Shown here in pieces: positions 1-7,920 of a stretch of DNA of 33,652 nt. Every line of letters begins with the position of its first letter. The first letter of the stretch is position 1. Position numbers and translations under genes: made by a program. The notes beneath the pieces are model-generated. The model did no database searches. It had not been told where the DNA came from and saw nothing but the letters and a program-made list of their open reading frames with translations. Source of the stretch: an uncultured Treponema sp. (GTDB lineage Bacteria; Spirochaetota; Spirochaetia; Treponematales; Treponemataceae); the NCBI GenBank assembly GCA_946537975.1, contig CAMNGG010000239.1, positions 1 through 33,652 of the forward strand, in the 5' to 3' direction.

Positions 1-14
1 GCTTCGTCTGACAT
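1..14 (-). CDS. fliG: FliG, first codons only (flagellar motor switch protein)
   Basis: Only the ATG and the next few codons (reading M-S-D-E-A) lie in the window, starting 3 nt after the fliF stop codon. The call rests on gene order: in Treponema and Borrelia fliG follows fliF directly. The coding sequence itself is too short to prove identity. Confidence 0.6.
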
Positions 15-17
15 AAA

Positions 18-1721
18 CTATTCCTCCATCAACCATGTTCTTATGAGCATTGCAACATCTTCCGGATGTTCCTTTGCCATTGAGATTGCATTTTCCTGAA
101 GCTCCATACGTCTTGTTTCTTCGACAGACATTGTAACTTCCATACCGTCGTCCTTTGCTTCCCAAAGAGCGCGTTCGCGGGCTGCCTGCTGTTCTGCAAG
201 AAGACGTGCTTCGCGTTCGCGACGGCGGCGTTCCATTTCCTTGCTGATAATACGGAAGAGAATGAAGCCTACAAGAACAACAACAATTGCTATAAGAATA
301 AGCAGGATTGTATTTCGTCGCCGAATTGCGGCAAAGTATTCTTCATCCTCTGCTTTAAACTCCTCATCGCGGTAATAAGGAATATTAGTTACTTCAACAA
401 GATCTCCTCTTGCTCTATTATAACCAATAGCTCCCTGAATTAGTCTTACAGCTTCAGCCATTTCCTCTGGAGGAACAGGTGTATATTCACGTTTAATTGT
501 TCCATCCTCTATAATGATGTTTCCGTTATTATCTTTTATTCTCTTCCATTTTCCATCAAGGTTGACAGAAACCGAAATTTTATCGATTTTTGGAGAAGAG
601 ATTTCTGAAGTCTGTTTTGTATTGATTACGTTATTCTGAGTTACACCGGTTTCGGTAGATTTTCCGATTACGTTTGACATATCAGAATAAACCGCGGGAG
701 TCTGACCTTCTACACCGGCAGGTCCCTCCGGATTATAACCTGTTCCCTGCCACTCTTTTGTAACCGTCTGCTGACTGATTGGAAGTGTATCGCGGTATTC
801 AGAATCATCAAAAGGAGTATCCGGATTATCTGCCTTAATTTCGATTGGAGAATAAACTGTTGCCTCACTTGTTTTTTGAGACATATCCATTTCGATTGCA
901 ACGTTCATATCGCGGCAGCGGTCTTCTCCAAAAGTTCTCTGAAGAGCCTTAAGAATTTTCGCACGAAGCTCAACCTCCTGTTTGCGGATAAGCTTCTGCT
1001 GCTTTTCGATGATGCTTACACGGTCACTTTCAGCCATGCCTTCAAAATCATTAATCTGATTTCCATCGACATCAGTGATTATAAGATTTTCTTCGCGCAA
1101 ACCTTCTACAGCAGAAAGAATAAGGCGCTGAATACCAAGAATACGCTTTCTGTCCTGCAAAAGGTTACTCTGAGGGGTAGTTTTAAGAATAACACTTGCA
1201 GTAACAGGATTCTGATCTGCGGTAAAGAGCTGATTGTCCGGCAAAACAATATTGACATCTGCCAGCTGAACATCGGCAATTGCTTCAATATGCTGTTTAA
1301 GCTGTCTTTGAATAGTATTTTTAAGTTTTACATTCTGGTCTGCATCGGTTGTAGACCAGCTTCTGTCATAAAAACCTGCCCAAGGGTCAACTGATGAAGG
1401 AACAAGATTTTCAGAAATTAAAATCTCGCGCATACGGCGGGCAGTCTTATCATCACTTACTGAGATATAACCGTCTGTTGTTGTATAGGCTTCAACATTT
1501 TCCTGTGAAAGACGGTCAAGAATTTGAGTACGAGAAGTTTCGTCTGTTACCGGAGCATTAAAAAGACGGACAGTAGAAGGCTTTGCAGAAAGCTTTACTG
1601 ACGCAATTATGACTATGATTACAACTACAATTATGCCAAATAATATGACTTTTTGAATCGGTTTCCAGTTCGACCACATCTTTTTGGCCGACTCGGTAAC
1701 CTTTTTAAGCCATTCGTTCAT
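18..1721 (-). CDS. fliF: FliF, flagellar MS-ring protein
   Basis: FliF forms the membrane MS ring on which the flagellar motor and export apparatus are built. The 567-residue length is normal for the family. There is a transmembrane helix near residues 25-45, a large periplasmic part, a second helix near 472-492 followed by a basic stretch, and an acidic C-terminus ending TWLMEE, the FliG-binding tail. Residues 296-306 (KADNPDTPFDD) and 329-340 (YNPEGPAGVEGQ) lie in the periplasmic loop; close copies of both occur in the accessory protein at 15336-16040. The ATG is preceded by a strong GGGAGGGG ribosome binding site. In other spirochetes fliF follows fliE directly; here 14 kb of accessory genes separate them and fliF has its own promoter (1786-1814). 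Confidence 0.98.
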   Translation of the reverse strand: MNEWLKKVTESAKKMWSNWKPIQKVILFGIIVVVIIVIIASVKLSAKPSTVRLFNAPVTDETSRTQILDRLSQENVEAYTTTDGYISVSDDKTARRMREILISENLVPSSVDPWAGFYDRSWSTTDADQNVKLKNTIQRQLKQHIEAIADVQLADVNIVLPDNQLFTADQNPVTASVILKTTPQSNLLQDRKRILGIQRLILSAVEGLREENLIITDVDGNQINDFEGMAESDRVSIIEKQQKLIRKQEVELRAKILKALQRTFGEDRCRDMNVAIEMDMSQKTSEATVYSPIEIKADNPDTPFDDSEYRDTLPISQQTVTKEWQGTGYNPEGPAGVEGQTPAVYSDMSNVIGKSTETGVTQNNVINTKQTSEISSPKIDKISVSVNLDGKWKRIKDNNGNIIIEDGTIKREYTPVPPEEMAEAVRLIQGAIGYNRARGDLVEVTNIPYYRDEEFKAEDEEYFAAIRRRNTILLILIAIVVVLVGFILFRIISKEMERRRREREARLLAEQQAARERALWEAKDDGMEVTMSVEETRRMELQENAISMAKEHPEDVAMLIRTWLMEE

Positions 1722-1785
1722 CTGACCCCTCCCGTGAACGAATTTTAAAGAAATTTATACCAAATTTACATACTAAATTTAATTA

Positions 1786-1814
1786 AGTATAACATAGGAA
1801 GTAAAATAATGCAA
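1786..1814 (-). promoter_or_regulatory. Sigma-70-type promoter for fliF
   Basis: Read on the minus strand, TTGCAT (1814-1809) and TATACT (1791-1786) are separated by exactly 17 bp, and the -10 box is preceded by TG (extended -10, TGTTATACT). The transcript would start near 1779, leaving a leader of about 58 nt with the fliF ribosome binding site. The accessory operon between fliE and fliF would otherwise cut fliF off from the flgB promoter, so an own promoter makes sense. Confidence 0.6.
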
Positions 1815-1833
1815 ACGAAAAAATAATGAATGA

Positions 1834-1878
1834 TAGTTAGTTTTAATTAATGACTGTTAGTTAGTTATATGATAAAAT
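1834..1878 (+). promoter_or_regulatory. Candidate promoter and direct-repeat operator of the CARF/sigma/Abi operon
   Basis: The 9-mer TAGTTAGTT occurs twice (1834-1842 and 1858-1866), start-to-start distance 24 bp. A plausible promoter lies across the second copy: ATGACT (1850-1855), 17 bp, TAAAAT (1873-1878). One repeat would then sit upstream of the -35 box and one in the spacer, a layout typical of an operator for a dimeric or paired regulator. Which protein binds is unknown; the sigma-like protein of the same operon is one candidate. The region back to fliF is otherwise AT-rich and empty. Confidence 0.4.
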
Positions 1879-1916
1879 ATAGTAATTGATTTTTCCATAC
1901 GCGAGGATTTGTTTAT

Positions 1917-2555
1917 ATGAAAAAAATTGTATTCGCTGATATCTGTATGAGAGATGAACAGGCTTTTCACAAGGCCTGTTACAAAGGAAGTGGAAATGCA
2001 GGCAGCAATTACGCCGAAGAAGTATATTACCCTATCAACGCAATTCTTGCAGATAAACTGAAAAAAGACGATGACGTAAAGGTTGTTCTGGTTCAGACCA
2101 TCGATAAAGAAGATGAACGTGAGCAAAACAATGTTAAGGAAAATACTGAAAAATTCAAAGCCGAACTCAACCATATCAACGAATCAATCAATGCAAAAAT
2201 TGATTACAAAGAAGTCTGCGCAGACTATAATGAGCTCAAAGAAAATCATGAAAAGCGAATTATGACAATTCTCGAACAGATGGAAGAAGATGCTGAGCTT
2301 TACGGTGATATAACCTTTGGGCCGAGAACAGTCCCTATGGAAATGCTCTGTGCCTTTGCCTTTGCAGAACAGTTTTACAATGCTGATATCAAAAAGATTG
2401 TTTACGGTCAGGTAAAATGGGAAAACAACACACCCAAAGAGCCGCAGCTTTTTGACATTACTTCCCTGCACTATTTAAATTCCCTTACCTATAACATGCA
2501 GCCAGATACAAAAGAAGAAGCAATGAAAGCTCTTAAATTATTTTTCTCTCTTTAA
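1917..2555 (+). CDS. CARF-like sensor protein of the Cas_DxTHG / TM1812 type, stand-alone
   Basis: The 212-residue protein resembles the CARF domain of the Cas_DxTHG/TM1812 (Csx2-like) family, which binds cyclic oligoadenylate in type III CRISPR immunity. A hydrophobic strand VKVVLVQT leads into an N-terminal Rossmann-like part. The signature DxTHG appears as D131-I-T-F-G135, followed by P-R and a helix, then IKKIVYGQV and LFDITSLHYL, in the order seen in that family (D-x-T-H-G-F-R, then IxxIxYG, then xFDLTPL). The signature His is Phe here. No HEPN or nuclease domain follows, so it is a sensor or ring-nuclease-like module alone. It heads an operon with a sigma-like gene (18 bp downstream) and an Abi_2 gene. 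A GAGGA ribosome binding site precedes the ATG. The family call is from motif pattern only. Confidence 0.6.
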   Translation: MKKIVFADICMRDEQAFHKACYKGSGNAGSNYAEEVYYPINAILADKLKKDDDVKVVLVQTIDKEDEREQNNVKENTEKFKAELNHINESINAKIDYKEVCADYNELKENHEKRIMTILEQMEEDAELYGDITFGPRTVPMEMLCAFAFAEQFYNADIKKIVYGQVKWENNTPKEPQLFDITSLHYLNSLTYNMQPDTKEEAMKALKLFFSL

Positions 2556-2573
2556 TAATACCGGAAATTTCAC

Positions 2574-3311
2574 ATGGAACAAGAAGCTTTTTATGAAAAA
2601 ATCGACGAACTCTATAAGGAAATTGCAGATCAGCCGGAAGAAAACTCAAGCACTGGAAAAAAGGAACTGGCAGAGTTTCTTTTTGTAAATAATAAAAAAT
2701 GGGCTAAGTATCCTGTTCAGCTCCTTGAAACTCTTAATTACTGTCTTTCTCATTACGATAGCAGCAGAGGTGCTTTTTCAAACATGCTCACCTTTATGCT
2801 TCACCAGAAAATCGGGAATACAGAAACTGACGAAAAAAAAGATGAACAAAAACGCCGTTACAATGAAATTCCTATTGAAAAACAAAACTCCGATGGTGAC
2901 TACATATTTATTACAGACCAAGCACCTCCGACAGAACATCATTTAACTGATATTGAAAAACTATTAACAATAGACGATCTGCAGAATACCTTTGAAAAAA
3001 TTGACAAAACCCTGAAAGAGGAAGAAGAAAACCAAATGGCAAAATCTCTCCTGGCTACACGGGAAATTCTTTACATTCTAAAAAAACAGAGCTATGAATT
3101 ATTAAAGGATCCGCGGGTTTTTGAACTTGGCAAAGCCTTTGATTTTTCGAACAACCACATCTGGAATACTTTCTTCTATGATATAGATAATTTACCGACT
3201 AAGGAAGTTTTAGCCGCCTCGATGGGTATTAAGAAAAGCAATGCTTCAAAAATGATGACCCGCTTCTACGAAAGGCTAAAAGTTTCAGTTGATAAAATTA
3301 CAACCATGTAG
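2574..3311 (+). CDS. Sigma-factor-like DNA-binding protein
   Basis: The 245-residue protein has two features of sigma-70-family proteins. Near residues 60-75, YDSSRGAFSNMLTFML resembles the region-2 start seen in ECF-like sigma factors, where a D-P-x-x-G-x-F-x-x-(F/Y)-L pattern is common. The C-terminus (about 208-238) holds a helix-turn-helix of region-4 type: LPTKEVLAASMGIKKSNASK then MMTRFYERLK. The middle is charged and variable. It could equally be a non-sigma transcription factor with a sigma-4-like HTH. It lies between the CARF-like gene (18 bp) and the Abi gene (13 bp), so the three are probably co-transcribed. A CARF sensor beside a sigma-like factor recalls, without being homologous in parts, the CRISPR-Lon system that releases a sigma factor. 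Confidence 0.5.
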   Translation: MEQEAFYEKIDELYKEIADQPEENSSTGKKELAEFLFVNNKKWAKYPVQLLETLNYCLSHYDSSRGAFSNMLTFMLHQKIGNTETDEKKDEQKRRYNEIPIEKQNSDGDYIFITDQAPPTEHHLTDIEKLLTIDDLQNTFEKIDKTLKEEEENQMAKSLLATREILYILKKQSYELLKDPRVFELGKAFDFSNNHIWNTFFYDIDNLPTKEVLAASMGIKKSNASKMMTRFYERLKVSVDKITTM

Positions 3312-3324
3312 GATAATTACCAGC

Positions 3325-4284
3325 ATGTACAGTTTTCAGGATTTAGCCAACCATCTTAAAGATGTTCACAAGTTGCCTGTGGATCCGAACCAGATTCAGG
3401 ATTTAAGAAACATCGGTTATTACCACGGCTACAAGGGTTACCGCTTTATACGCAAAGCCGGAAATCTTATTAACTTTACAGCATTTGGACAGATTGTTGA
3501 TCTGAACAATTTTGACATGCAATTAAAAGGTTTATTCTACCCAAACCTTATGTTTATAGAAAACGCATTAAAAAGTTATGTTCTTGAAGCAACTCTTGCT
3601 GAATGCCAAAGTGAAAAACTCAATGACGTGTATAAAAAGGGGCTTACATATTATTCAGAATTTTCTGCAGGAACACCTCCGTATAAAAAAGAATTTAAGC
3701 GACGTATGGAACTTGAAATGAAAATTTCAAATGCCTTGATTCGTGACTATATGTCTGATAAAGCAATTGAAGTTCATTTTTACAATCAAGATAAAGAGAT
3801 TCCTATCTGGGCCGCTTTTGAAAGTCTTACACTTGGTGAGTTTGGAACTTTTTTTGCCTGCTCGAATAAAACTATCAGAAATAATGTTTCAACTTTATTA
3901 AACTTACCGACAAATCTTAACAGCGACAGCTTCCTGCTCAAAGAAATCATTTTTTCTCTTAAAGATTTACGTAATTCTATTGCACATAATGGAATTATCT
4001 TTGATACCCGTTTTGCAACGAGCAAAGTTCCAAACAGAATAAAAAGGCTTATAGAAAATGAGTTGAAAATAAATCAAATTGATTTTAATTATATTGTATC
4101 TTACATTGCATTGATTATTTTTCTTCTTAAACAGATGGGGGAAAACCGCAGGGCCAAAAGCTTTATCAACGAATACGTAAAGCTTCAGAACATGCTGAAA
4201 AGACTCCCCCCTAACACAAGCATTAAGATTTTTGGTTCTCAGGATGCAGCTGTTGTTGCTGCAATGCTTAAATATGTCTCTTGA
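3325..4284 (+). CDS. Abi_2-family abortive infection protein (HEPN-type RNase)
   Basis: The 319-residue protein has the Abi_2 (AbiD/AbiF) layout: an N-terminal part with the family-typical I-G-Y-Y-x-x-x-x-Y stretch (IGYYHGYKGYRFI), FYPNLMFIENALKSYV, a central IPIWAAFESLTLGEFGTFF, and a C-terminal R216-N-S-I-A-H221. The last is the R-x4-H catalytic motif of HEPN ribonucleases. Abi_2 proteins stop phage growth by growth arrest or cell death, probably through RNA cleavage. The reading frame extends to a TTG at 3289 that overlaps the previous gene; I choose the ATG at 3325 because AGGA precedes it and family homology begins there. It is the last gene of the CARF/sigma/Abi operon and is followed by a terminator. 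A CARF sensor upstream of a separate HEPN effector is notable. Confidence 0.8.
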   Translation: MYSFQDLANHLKDVHKLPVDPNQIQDLRNIGYYHGYKGYRFIRKAGNLINFTAFGQIVDLNNFDMQLKGLFYPNLMFIENALKSYVLEATLAECQSEKLNDVYKKGLTYYSEFSAGTPPYKKEFKRRMELEMKISNALIRDYMSDKAIEVHFYNQDKEIPIWAAFESLTLGEFGTFFACSNKTIRNNVSTLLNLPTNLNSDSFLLKEIIFSLKDLRNSIAHNGIIFDTRFATSKVPNRIKRLIENELKINQIDFNYIVSYIALIIFLLKQMGENRRAKSFINEYVKLQNMLKRLPPNTSIKIFGSQDAAVVAAMLKYVS

Positions 4285-4350
4285 TTTTTCAGGACTTTTA
4301 CAGTATATTAATAAATGAATTGAAGCAGGATTCCTTCGGGAGCCTGTTTG

Positions 4351-4386
4351 AGGGAGAGGATACGTTCGTCTCCCTTCATTTTTTTA
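4351..4386 (+). terminator. Rho-independent terminator after the Abi gene
   Basis: A 7-bp stem AGGGAGA/TCTCCCT (4351-4357 with 4369-4375) is followed within a few bases by a run of seven T. A second weaker hairpin with a TTCG loop (about 4322-4348) lies just before it. The T run overlaps the stop codon of the convergent radical SAM gene. Confidence 0.65.
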
Positions 4387-4953
4387 AAAGGGCCAGCCGT
4401 TACTTAAAATCTCTTTTTCTGAAATCAATATTTCCATTGAGTGTTCCTTTTTTTCATACTCAATGCCCTTTTTATATCTGTCAGATAAAAAAATAACCTT
4501 CTGATTTTTTGATCCAACCCAATCGCGTTCTGAATCTGGCTGAGTTTTATCATAGAGCCCGTCAATAAGAATATCTGTATTTGCAAGTAATTTTCTCACA
4601 GAAGGCTCTTGTGTTTTCAAAAGAGTTTCATATAAAAAACCGGTAAAAACCAGAACAGAAAGATTATTTTTTTTACACCACTCGGCAACAAGACTTAAAC
4701 CTTCCGCCTGCAACAAAGGCTCGCCTCCAATAAAAGAAACCCCTTCTATTTTAAAATCTCTTTTTGCCTTTTCGATTATCTGTATAAAATCAGAAACCTC
4801 TACAATATGAGCCTGAGAAAAAGTCTGCATTTTCTGATTGCAGCAGTCAGGACATCTTTGTTTACAGCCCTGCACCCACAAAGCAAAACGCTTTCCGGGT
4901 CCTTCAGATTCTGTACAAAGTCTGACTGCTGCCAGGTTTAAATACGTTGCCAT
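4384..4953 (-). CDS. NrdG-like radical SAM protein (4Fe-4S activating-enzyme type)
   Basis: The 189-residue protein is a short radical SAM enzyme of the anaerobic ribonucleotide-reductase-activase/4Fe-4S single-cluster type. The cluster ligands are C30-x3-C34-x2-C37 within WVQGCKQRCPDCCNQ; SFIGGEPLLQ (GGE at 76-78) is the SAM-binding motif. Such enzymes cleave SAM to a 5'-deoxyadenosyl radical, usually to make a glycyl radical in a partner. No glycyl-radical enzyme (nrdD-like) is present here. It is the last gene of a five-gene operon (9 bp after the AAA+ gene), so its substrate is more likely the ATPase, a neighbour protein or a nucleotide. Family assignment is firm; function in this operon is unknown. 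Confidence 0.85.
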   Translation of the reverse strand: MATYLNLAAVRLCTESEGPGKRFALWVQGCKQRCPDCCNQKMQTFSQAHIVEVSDFIQIIEKAKRDFKIEGVSFIGGEPLLQAEGLSLVAEWCKKNNLSVLVFTGFLYETLLKTQEPSVRKLLANTDILIDGLYDKTQPDSERDWVGSKNQKVIFLSDRYKKGIEYEKKEHSMEILISEKEILSNGWPF

Positions 4954-4962
4954 TATTTCAAA

Positions 4963-6792
4963 TTACACAAAATCAAAATCAAAAATTTGTCTAATAAGTG
5001 TGATTTTTATTCTTCGCCCTTCTACATTATCAGAACGCATAAAAATCCATTCAGCAAGCGGATTCACTATATAGGTTTCTATAGTGTTTAAAAGACCGCG
5101 ACCACCATTTGCTACTCCAGCTTTCTCTGCAATAAATTTAAACGCCTCATTCTCGTTTTCAAATTCAAGACTTGCCTTGTACTTCTCTTTTACGAAATTT
5201 TCGACAGCAATAAATTTTGCTTTTGCAATTTGAATAAATACATTCGAATCGCTGATAAAGTTGAACGCCACAATATTGTCGCCGATTCGGTTCAAGAGCT
5301 CCGGGCGTTTCAATTCTTTAACAAAATGCTCTTTTACCTTATTAACAAAAGTTTCACGAACCAGCTTCGCATCCATACCGCTCGGATTTACATCTGCTGC
5401 ACCTATATTTGAAGTAAAGATGATGATTGTTTCCGCAAAAGAAACTGTCTCACCTTTTCCGTCAGTAAGGCGGCCGTCTTCCAGAATCTGCAGGAATTTA
5501 TCCAGAATGCGGCCATGTGCCTTTTCTATTTCATCAAACAAAATTACACAGAAGGGCTTTTCTTTTACCGCATTCGTAAGCTGTCCGCCTGCCTCATAGC
5601 CTACGTATCCCGGAGGTGCACCAACGAGTCTCTGGTCGCTCTGCTCGTGGTTATACTCAGACATATCAAAGCGAATGCAGGCATTTTCATCACCAAAAAC
5701 AAATTCTGCCAGAGCCTTTGCAAGCTCAGTTTTACCGACACCAGTTGGACCTACAAAGAACAAGGTGCCCTTTGGCTTTTTCTGCTTTGCGGAATGCTGT
5801 AAACCAGAGAAACCTGTATAGGCACGGATAATTACTTCCTTTACCTTATCGATTGCCTGAGGCTGCCCCTTTACTCTGGCCGAAAGTCTATCTTCAATTT
5901 CCGCTAACTTTTCTTTTGAAAGCTCCTCCCATGGGCTAACCTTTTCTCCATATTTATAGAGATTAATCAGCTTTTCAAAAGTCATTGTTTCTGAATTCTG
6001 TCGGGAAAGCTTCATAAGCTGGGCAATTTCTTTCAGAGAAAAGCCGTCAAGCGCATCAAGTAAATCATCAAATATTTTTTTATCATCAATATTCTGAGAG
6101 ATTTTTAGACAGGTCTTGTTTTCTGAAAGAAAGCTTTCACGCTCACTTCTGGCCGGAAGTGGAATATTTACAGAGCTTACAAGGGGATTATTCAGATAAT
6201 AAGATGGAGGAATCATAGCATTATTTTTTGTAATAAGAACAACAATATTTCCTACCGCTTCAAAATTTGGAGAAAGTATATCATAAGACTGAGAATCCTT
6301 GAGAGTCTTCCCCAGAACTGTAAGATACTGACGTTCAGCATCTGAAAGAGAATTTGCGTTTCCAAAGATAAAATCTGAATAGTCAAGAATGAAAGCGGTT
6401 TTTCCACTGCCTCCGCTTATAGCCTGCAGCATATATGGAAAAAACTCTGCCGGATTTGTATAGGTGTTTGTATTTACCACATCTTCACCAGCAGACTCGT
6501 CCTCACCCAAATCGTAATCGTTGCCACCTGCCTGTTCAGAAGCTGCAGAATTCGTAATCTCAATCTTGTCAGAGAATTTAAGGTCTATTCCGCTCACTCT
6601 ATCCCATTTTACAACCTTCTCGTACCCCTTGCTTTTCAGATTTTTCATAACAATTTCTACAAGACTGTCATATTTTCCCTGATTCAAAGCATCAAAATAA
6701 ATATCATCTGTATTACCAAAAAGAATAATTGATGATTTAATTCCCGCATCCCGGTTAAACCTGTCGAGCCAGGCCATTTTACTTTCTGCCAT
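4963..6792 (-). CDS. ClpA/ClpB-type AAA+ ATPase with atypical N-terminal half
   Basis: The C-terminal half (about 290-609) is a Clp/Hsp100 D2-type AAA+ module with all catalytic parts: Walker A GPTGVGKT (348-355), Walker B VILFDE (416-421), aromatic pore loop GYVGYE (395-400), sensor 1 TSN (460-462), arginine finger R502 in RPELLNRI, and sensor 2 in GGRG (563-566), ending in the small D2 subdomain. The N-terminal half (1-280) replaces the normal N and D1 domains. It contains Walker-B-like TAFILDYSDF (132-141) and VVLITKN, suggesting a decayed AAA+ fold, with an acidic linker near 90-105. I see no ClpP-binding tripeptide loop, so it probably remodels rather than feeds a protease. The gene starts directly at the stop codon of the previous one (TAAATG). 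At 609 residues it is shorter than ClpB (about 860). Confidence 0.88.
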   Translation of the reverse strand: MAESKMAWLDRFNRDAGIKSSIILFGNTDDIYFDALNQGKYDSLVEIVMKNLKSKGYEKVVKWDRVSGIDLKFSDKIEITNSAASEQAGGNDYDLGEDESAGEDVVNTNTYTNPAEFFPYMLQAISGGSGKTAFILDYSDFIFGNANSLSDAERQYLTVLGKTLKDSQSYDILSPNFEAVGNIVVLITKNNAMIPPSYYLNNPLVSSVNIPLPARSERESFLSENKTCLKISQNIDDKKIFDDLLDALDGFSLKEIAQLMKLSRQNSETMTFEKLINLYKYGEKVSPWEELSKEKLAEIEDRLSARVKGQPQAIDKVKEVIIRAYTGFSGLQHSAKQKKPKGTLFFVGPTGVGKTELAKALAEFVFGDENACIRFDMSEYNHEQSDQRLVGAPPGYVGYEAGGQLTNAVKEKPFCVILFDEIEKAHGRILDKFLQILEDGRLTDGKGETVSFAETIIIFTSNIGAADVNPSGMDAKLVRETFVNKVKEHFVKELKRPELLNRIGDNIVAFNFISDSNVFIQIAKAKFIAVENFVKEKYKASLEFENENEAFKFIAEKAGVANGGRGLLNTIETYIVNPLAEWIFMRSDNVEGRRIKITLIRQIFDFDFV

Positions 6793-7920
6793 TTACATGT
6801 TCCCCCTTTTTGAATCGCTTGAAGCACTTTGTGTTCTTGAAAGACGGTCTGGATTTTCCCAGATTACCCGTTCATCAGAAAATTTTACGGAATAGATTTT
6901 TTCCAAATCTACATTAAATTTTTCAATTTCTTTAAGACAGGTCATACCCTCATAATTATCAAAACGATAATTCAGCTTTCCCTGAAGATTGATTTTACAG
7001 GTTGCTTGTTTGCCAGACGGCTTTTTTGCCTTTATAAGAACATAGGAATTATTTCCCTCTCCAAGAAGCTGAGGCTTTTCAACTGTAAATTCCTGAGACC
7101 TCAATTCCTTTATTATTGCCTTTACGGTTTCGCGACGAACCTCTTCATCTATAAGAGAATTGTCTACCTGAGCACGAAGAGCATTAATCTTTTCTGTTAT
7201 TTCTTCTACTGAATTTTCCATAGACAGATTTTCTTTCAGCTGTGACATTTCAATAAGGAGCTTTTCTTTATTTGCTTCGTTTTCAAATTTTTCATTCTCT
7301 ACAGATTTTATTGCATCATTAATCTGATTTGTCATAATTTCAAGCTTTGCTTTTTCAAGCTTTTGTTTTTTCCATTCTGCCGCTTTTTCTTCTGCAATTT
7401 CAGCTGCTTTTTCAATTTGCTTTATAAGCTCTGCTTCTGCAGTAATTTCTTCATTTTGTATTTTGGTTTTTATTTCTTCTAATTCCTTAAGTCCAAAATT
7501 TGCAAGAGCAGGATTTTTGATTTCACTTAAGCTAGAATAAAAAGCCTCTTCCAGCTTAGATTTTGCCTCGGCCTTTTTACGCTGTATTTCTTCATAACGG
7601 AGTCTTTCCTGACGGGCAAATTCTTCTTTAGCAGAACGTACAAGAAAAGCTATTGAATTTAACATACTTTCTGTTTCATAACATAAATCACGAGCCGTAA
7701 GGGGATCGCTTGTTATTATAGAAGAAATGTTCTTTATATTACGGGCAAGATTTTTCATTTCATCAGGAACATAGGAATCGAAAGCGTCATTTTTCATCTG
7801 TTCAAAACGAGCAGAAATTTCTTTTAACGCTTTCTCAGAATAATCGGCAGCTCTCTTATGTTCCAGTTCTTCCCTTCGTTTTCGTTCTAATTCATACCTT
7901 GCATCTAACTCGTGACTCAT
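6793..7920 (-). CDS. Coiled-coil protein with a conserved-looking C-terminal domain, unknown function
   Basis: I do not recognise the 375-residue protein. Residues 1-270 are highly charged (Lys/Glu/Ala-rich) and predicted to be mostly coiled coil. From about 275 to 365 there is a compact domain with the look of a real family: E-F-T-V-E-K-P, YVLIKAKKPSGKQA, YRFDNYEGMTCLKEI, a hydrophobic helix, and VIWENPDRLSR at the end. The gene overlaps its upstream neighbour by 4 bp (ATGA) and is followed with no gap by the AAA+ gene, so the three products are probably made in fixed ratio. A role as adaptor or substrate-binding rod for the AAA+ ring is my inference. Confidence 0.8.
   Translation of the reverse strand: MSHELDARYELERKRREELEHKRAADYSEKALKEISARFEQMKNDAFDSYVPDEMKNLARNIKNISSIITSDPLTARDLCYETESMLNSIAFLVRSAKEEFARQERLRYEEIQRKKAEAKSKLEEAFYSSLSEIKNPALANFGLKELEEIKTKIQNEEITAEAELIKQIEKAAEIAEEKAAEWKKQKLEKAKLEIMTNQINDAIKSVENEKFENEANKEKLLIEMSQLKENLSMENSVEEITEKINALRAQVDNSLIDEEVRRETVKAIIKELRSQEFTVEKPQLLGEGNNSYVLIKAKKPSGKQATCKINLQGKLNYRFDNYEGMTCLKEIEKFNVDLEKIYSVKFSDERVIWENPDRLSRTQSASSDSKRGNM

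Noticed and set aside
876-1394. 172-aa plus-strand ORF inside fliF
   Set aside because: Antisense shadow of a clear fliF gene, with no ribosome binding site and no family features.
5910-6450. GGSGKT near residue 127 of the ClpAB-type protein as a second Walker A
   Set aside because: It lies directly before the Walker-B-like strand rather than about 60 residues ahead of it, and lacks the GxxxxGK spacing, so it is probably coincidence.
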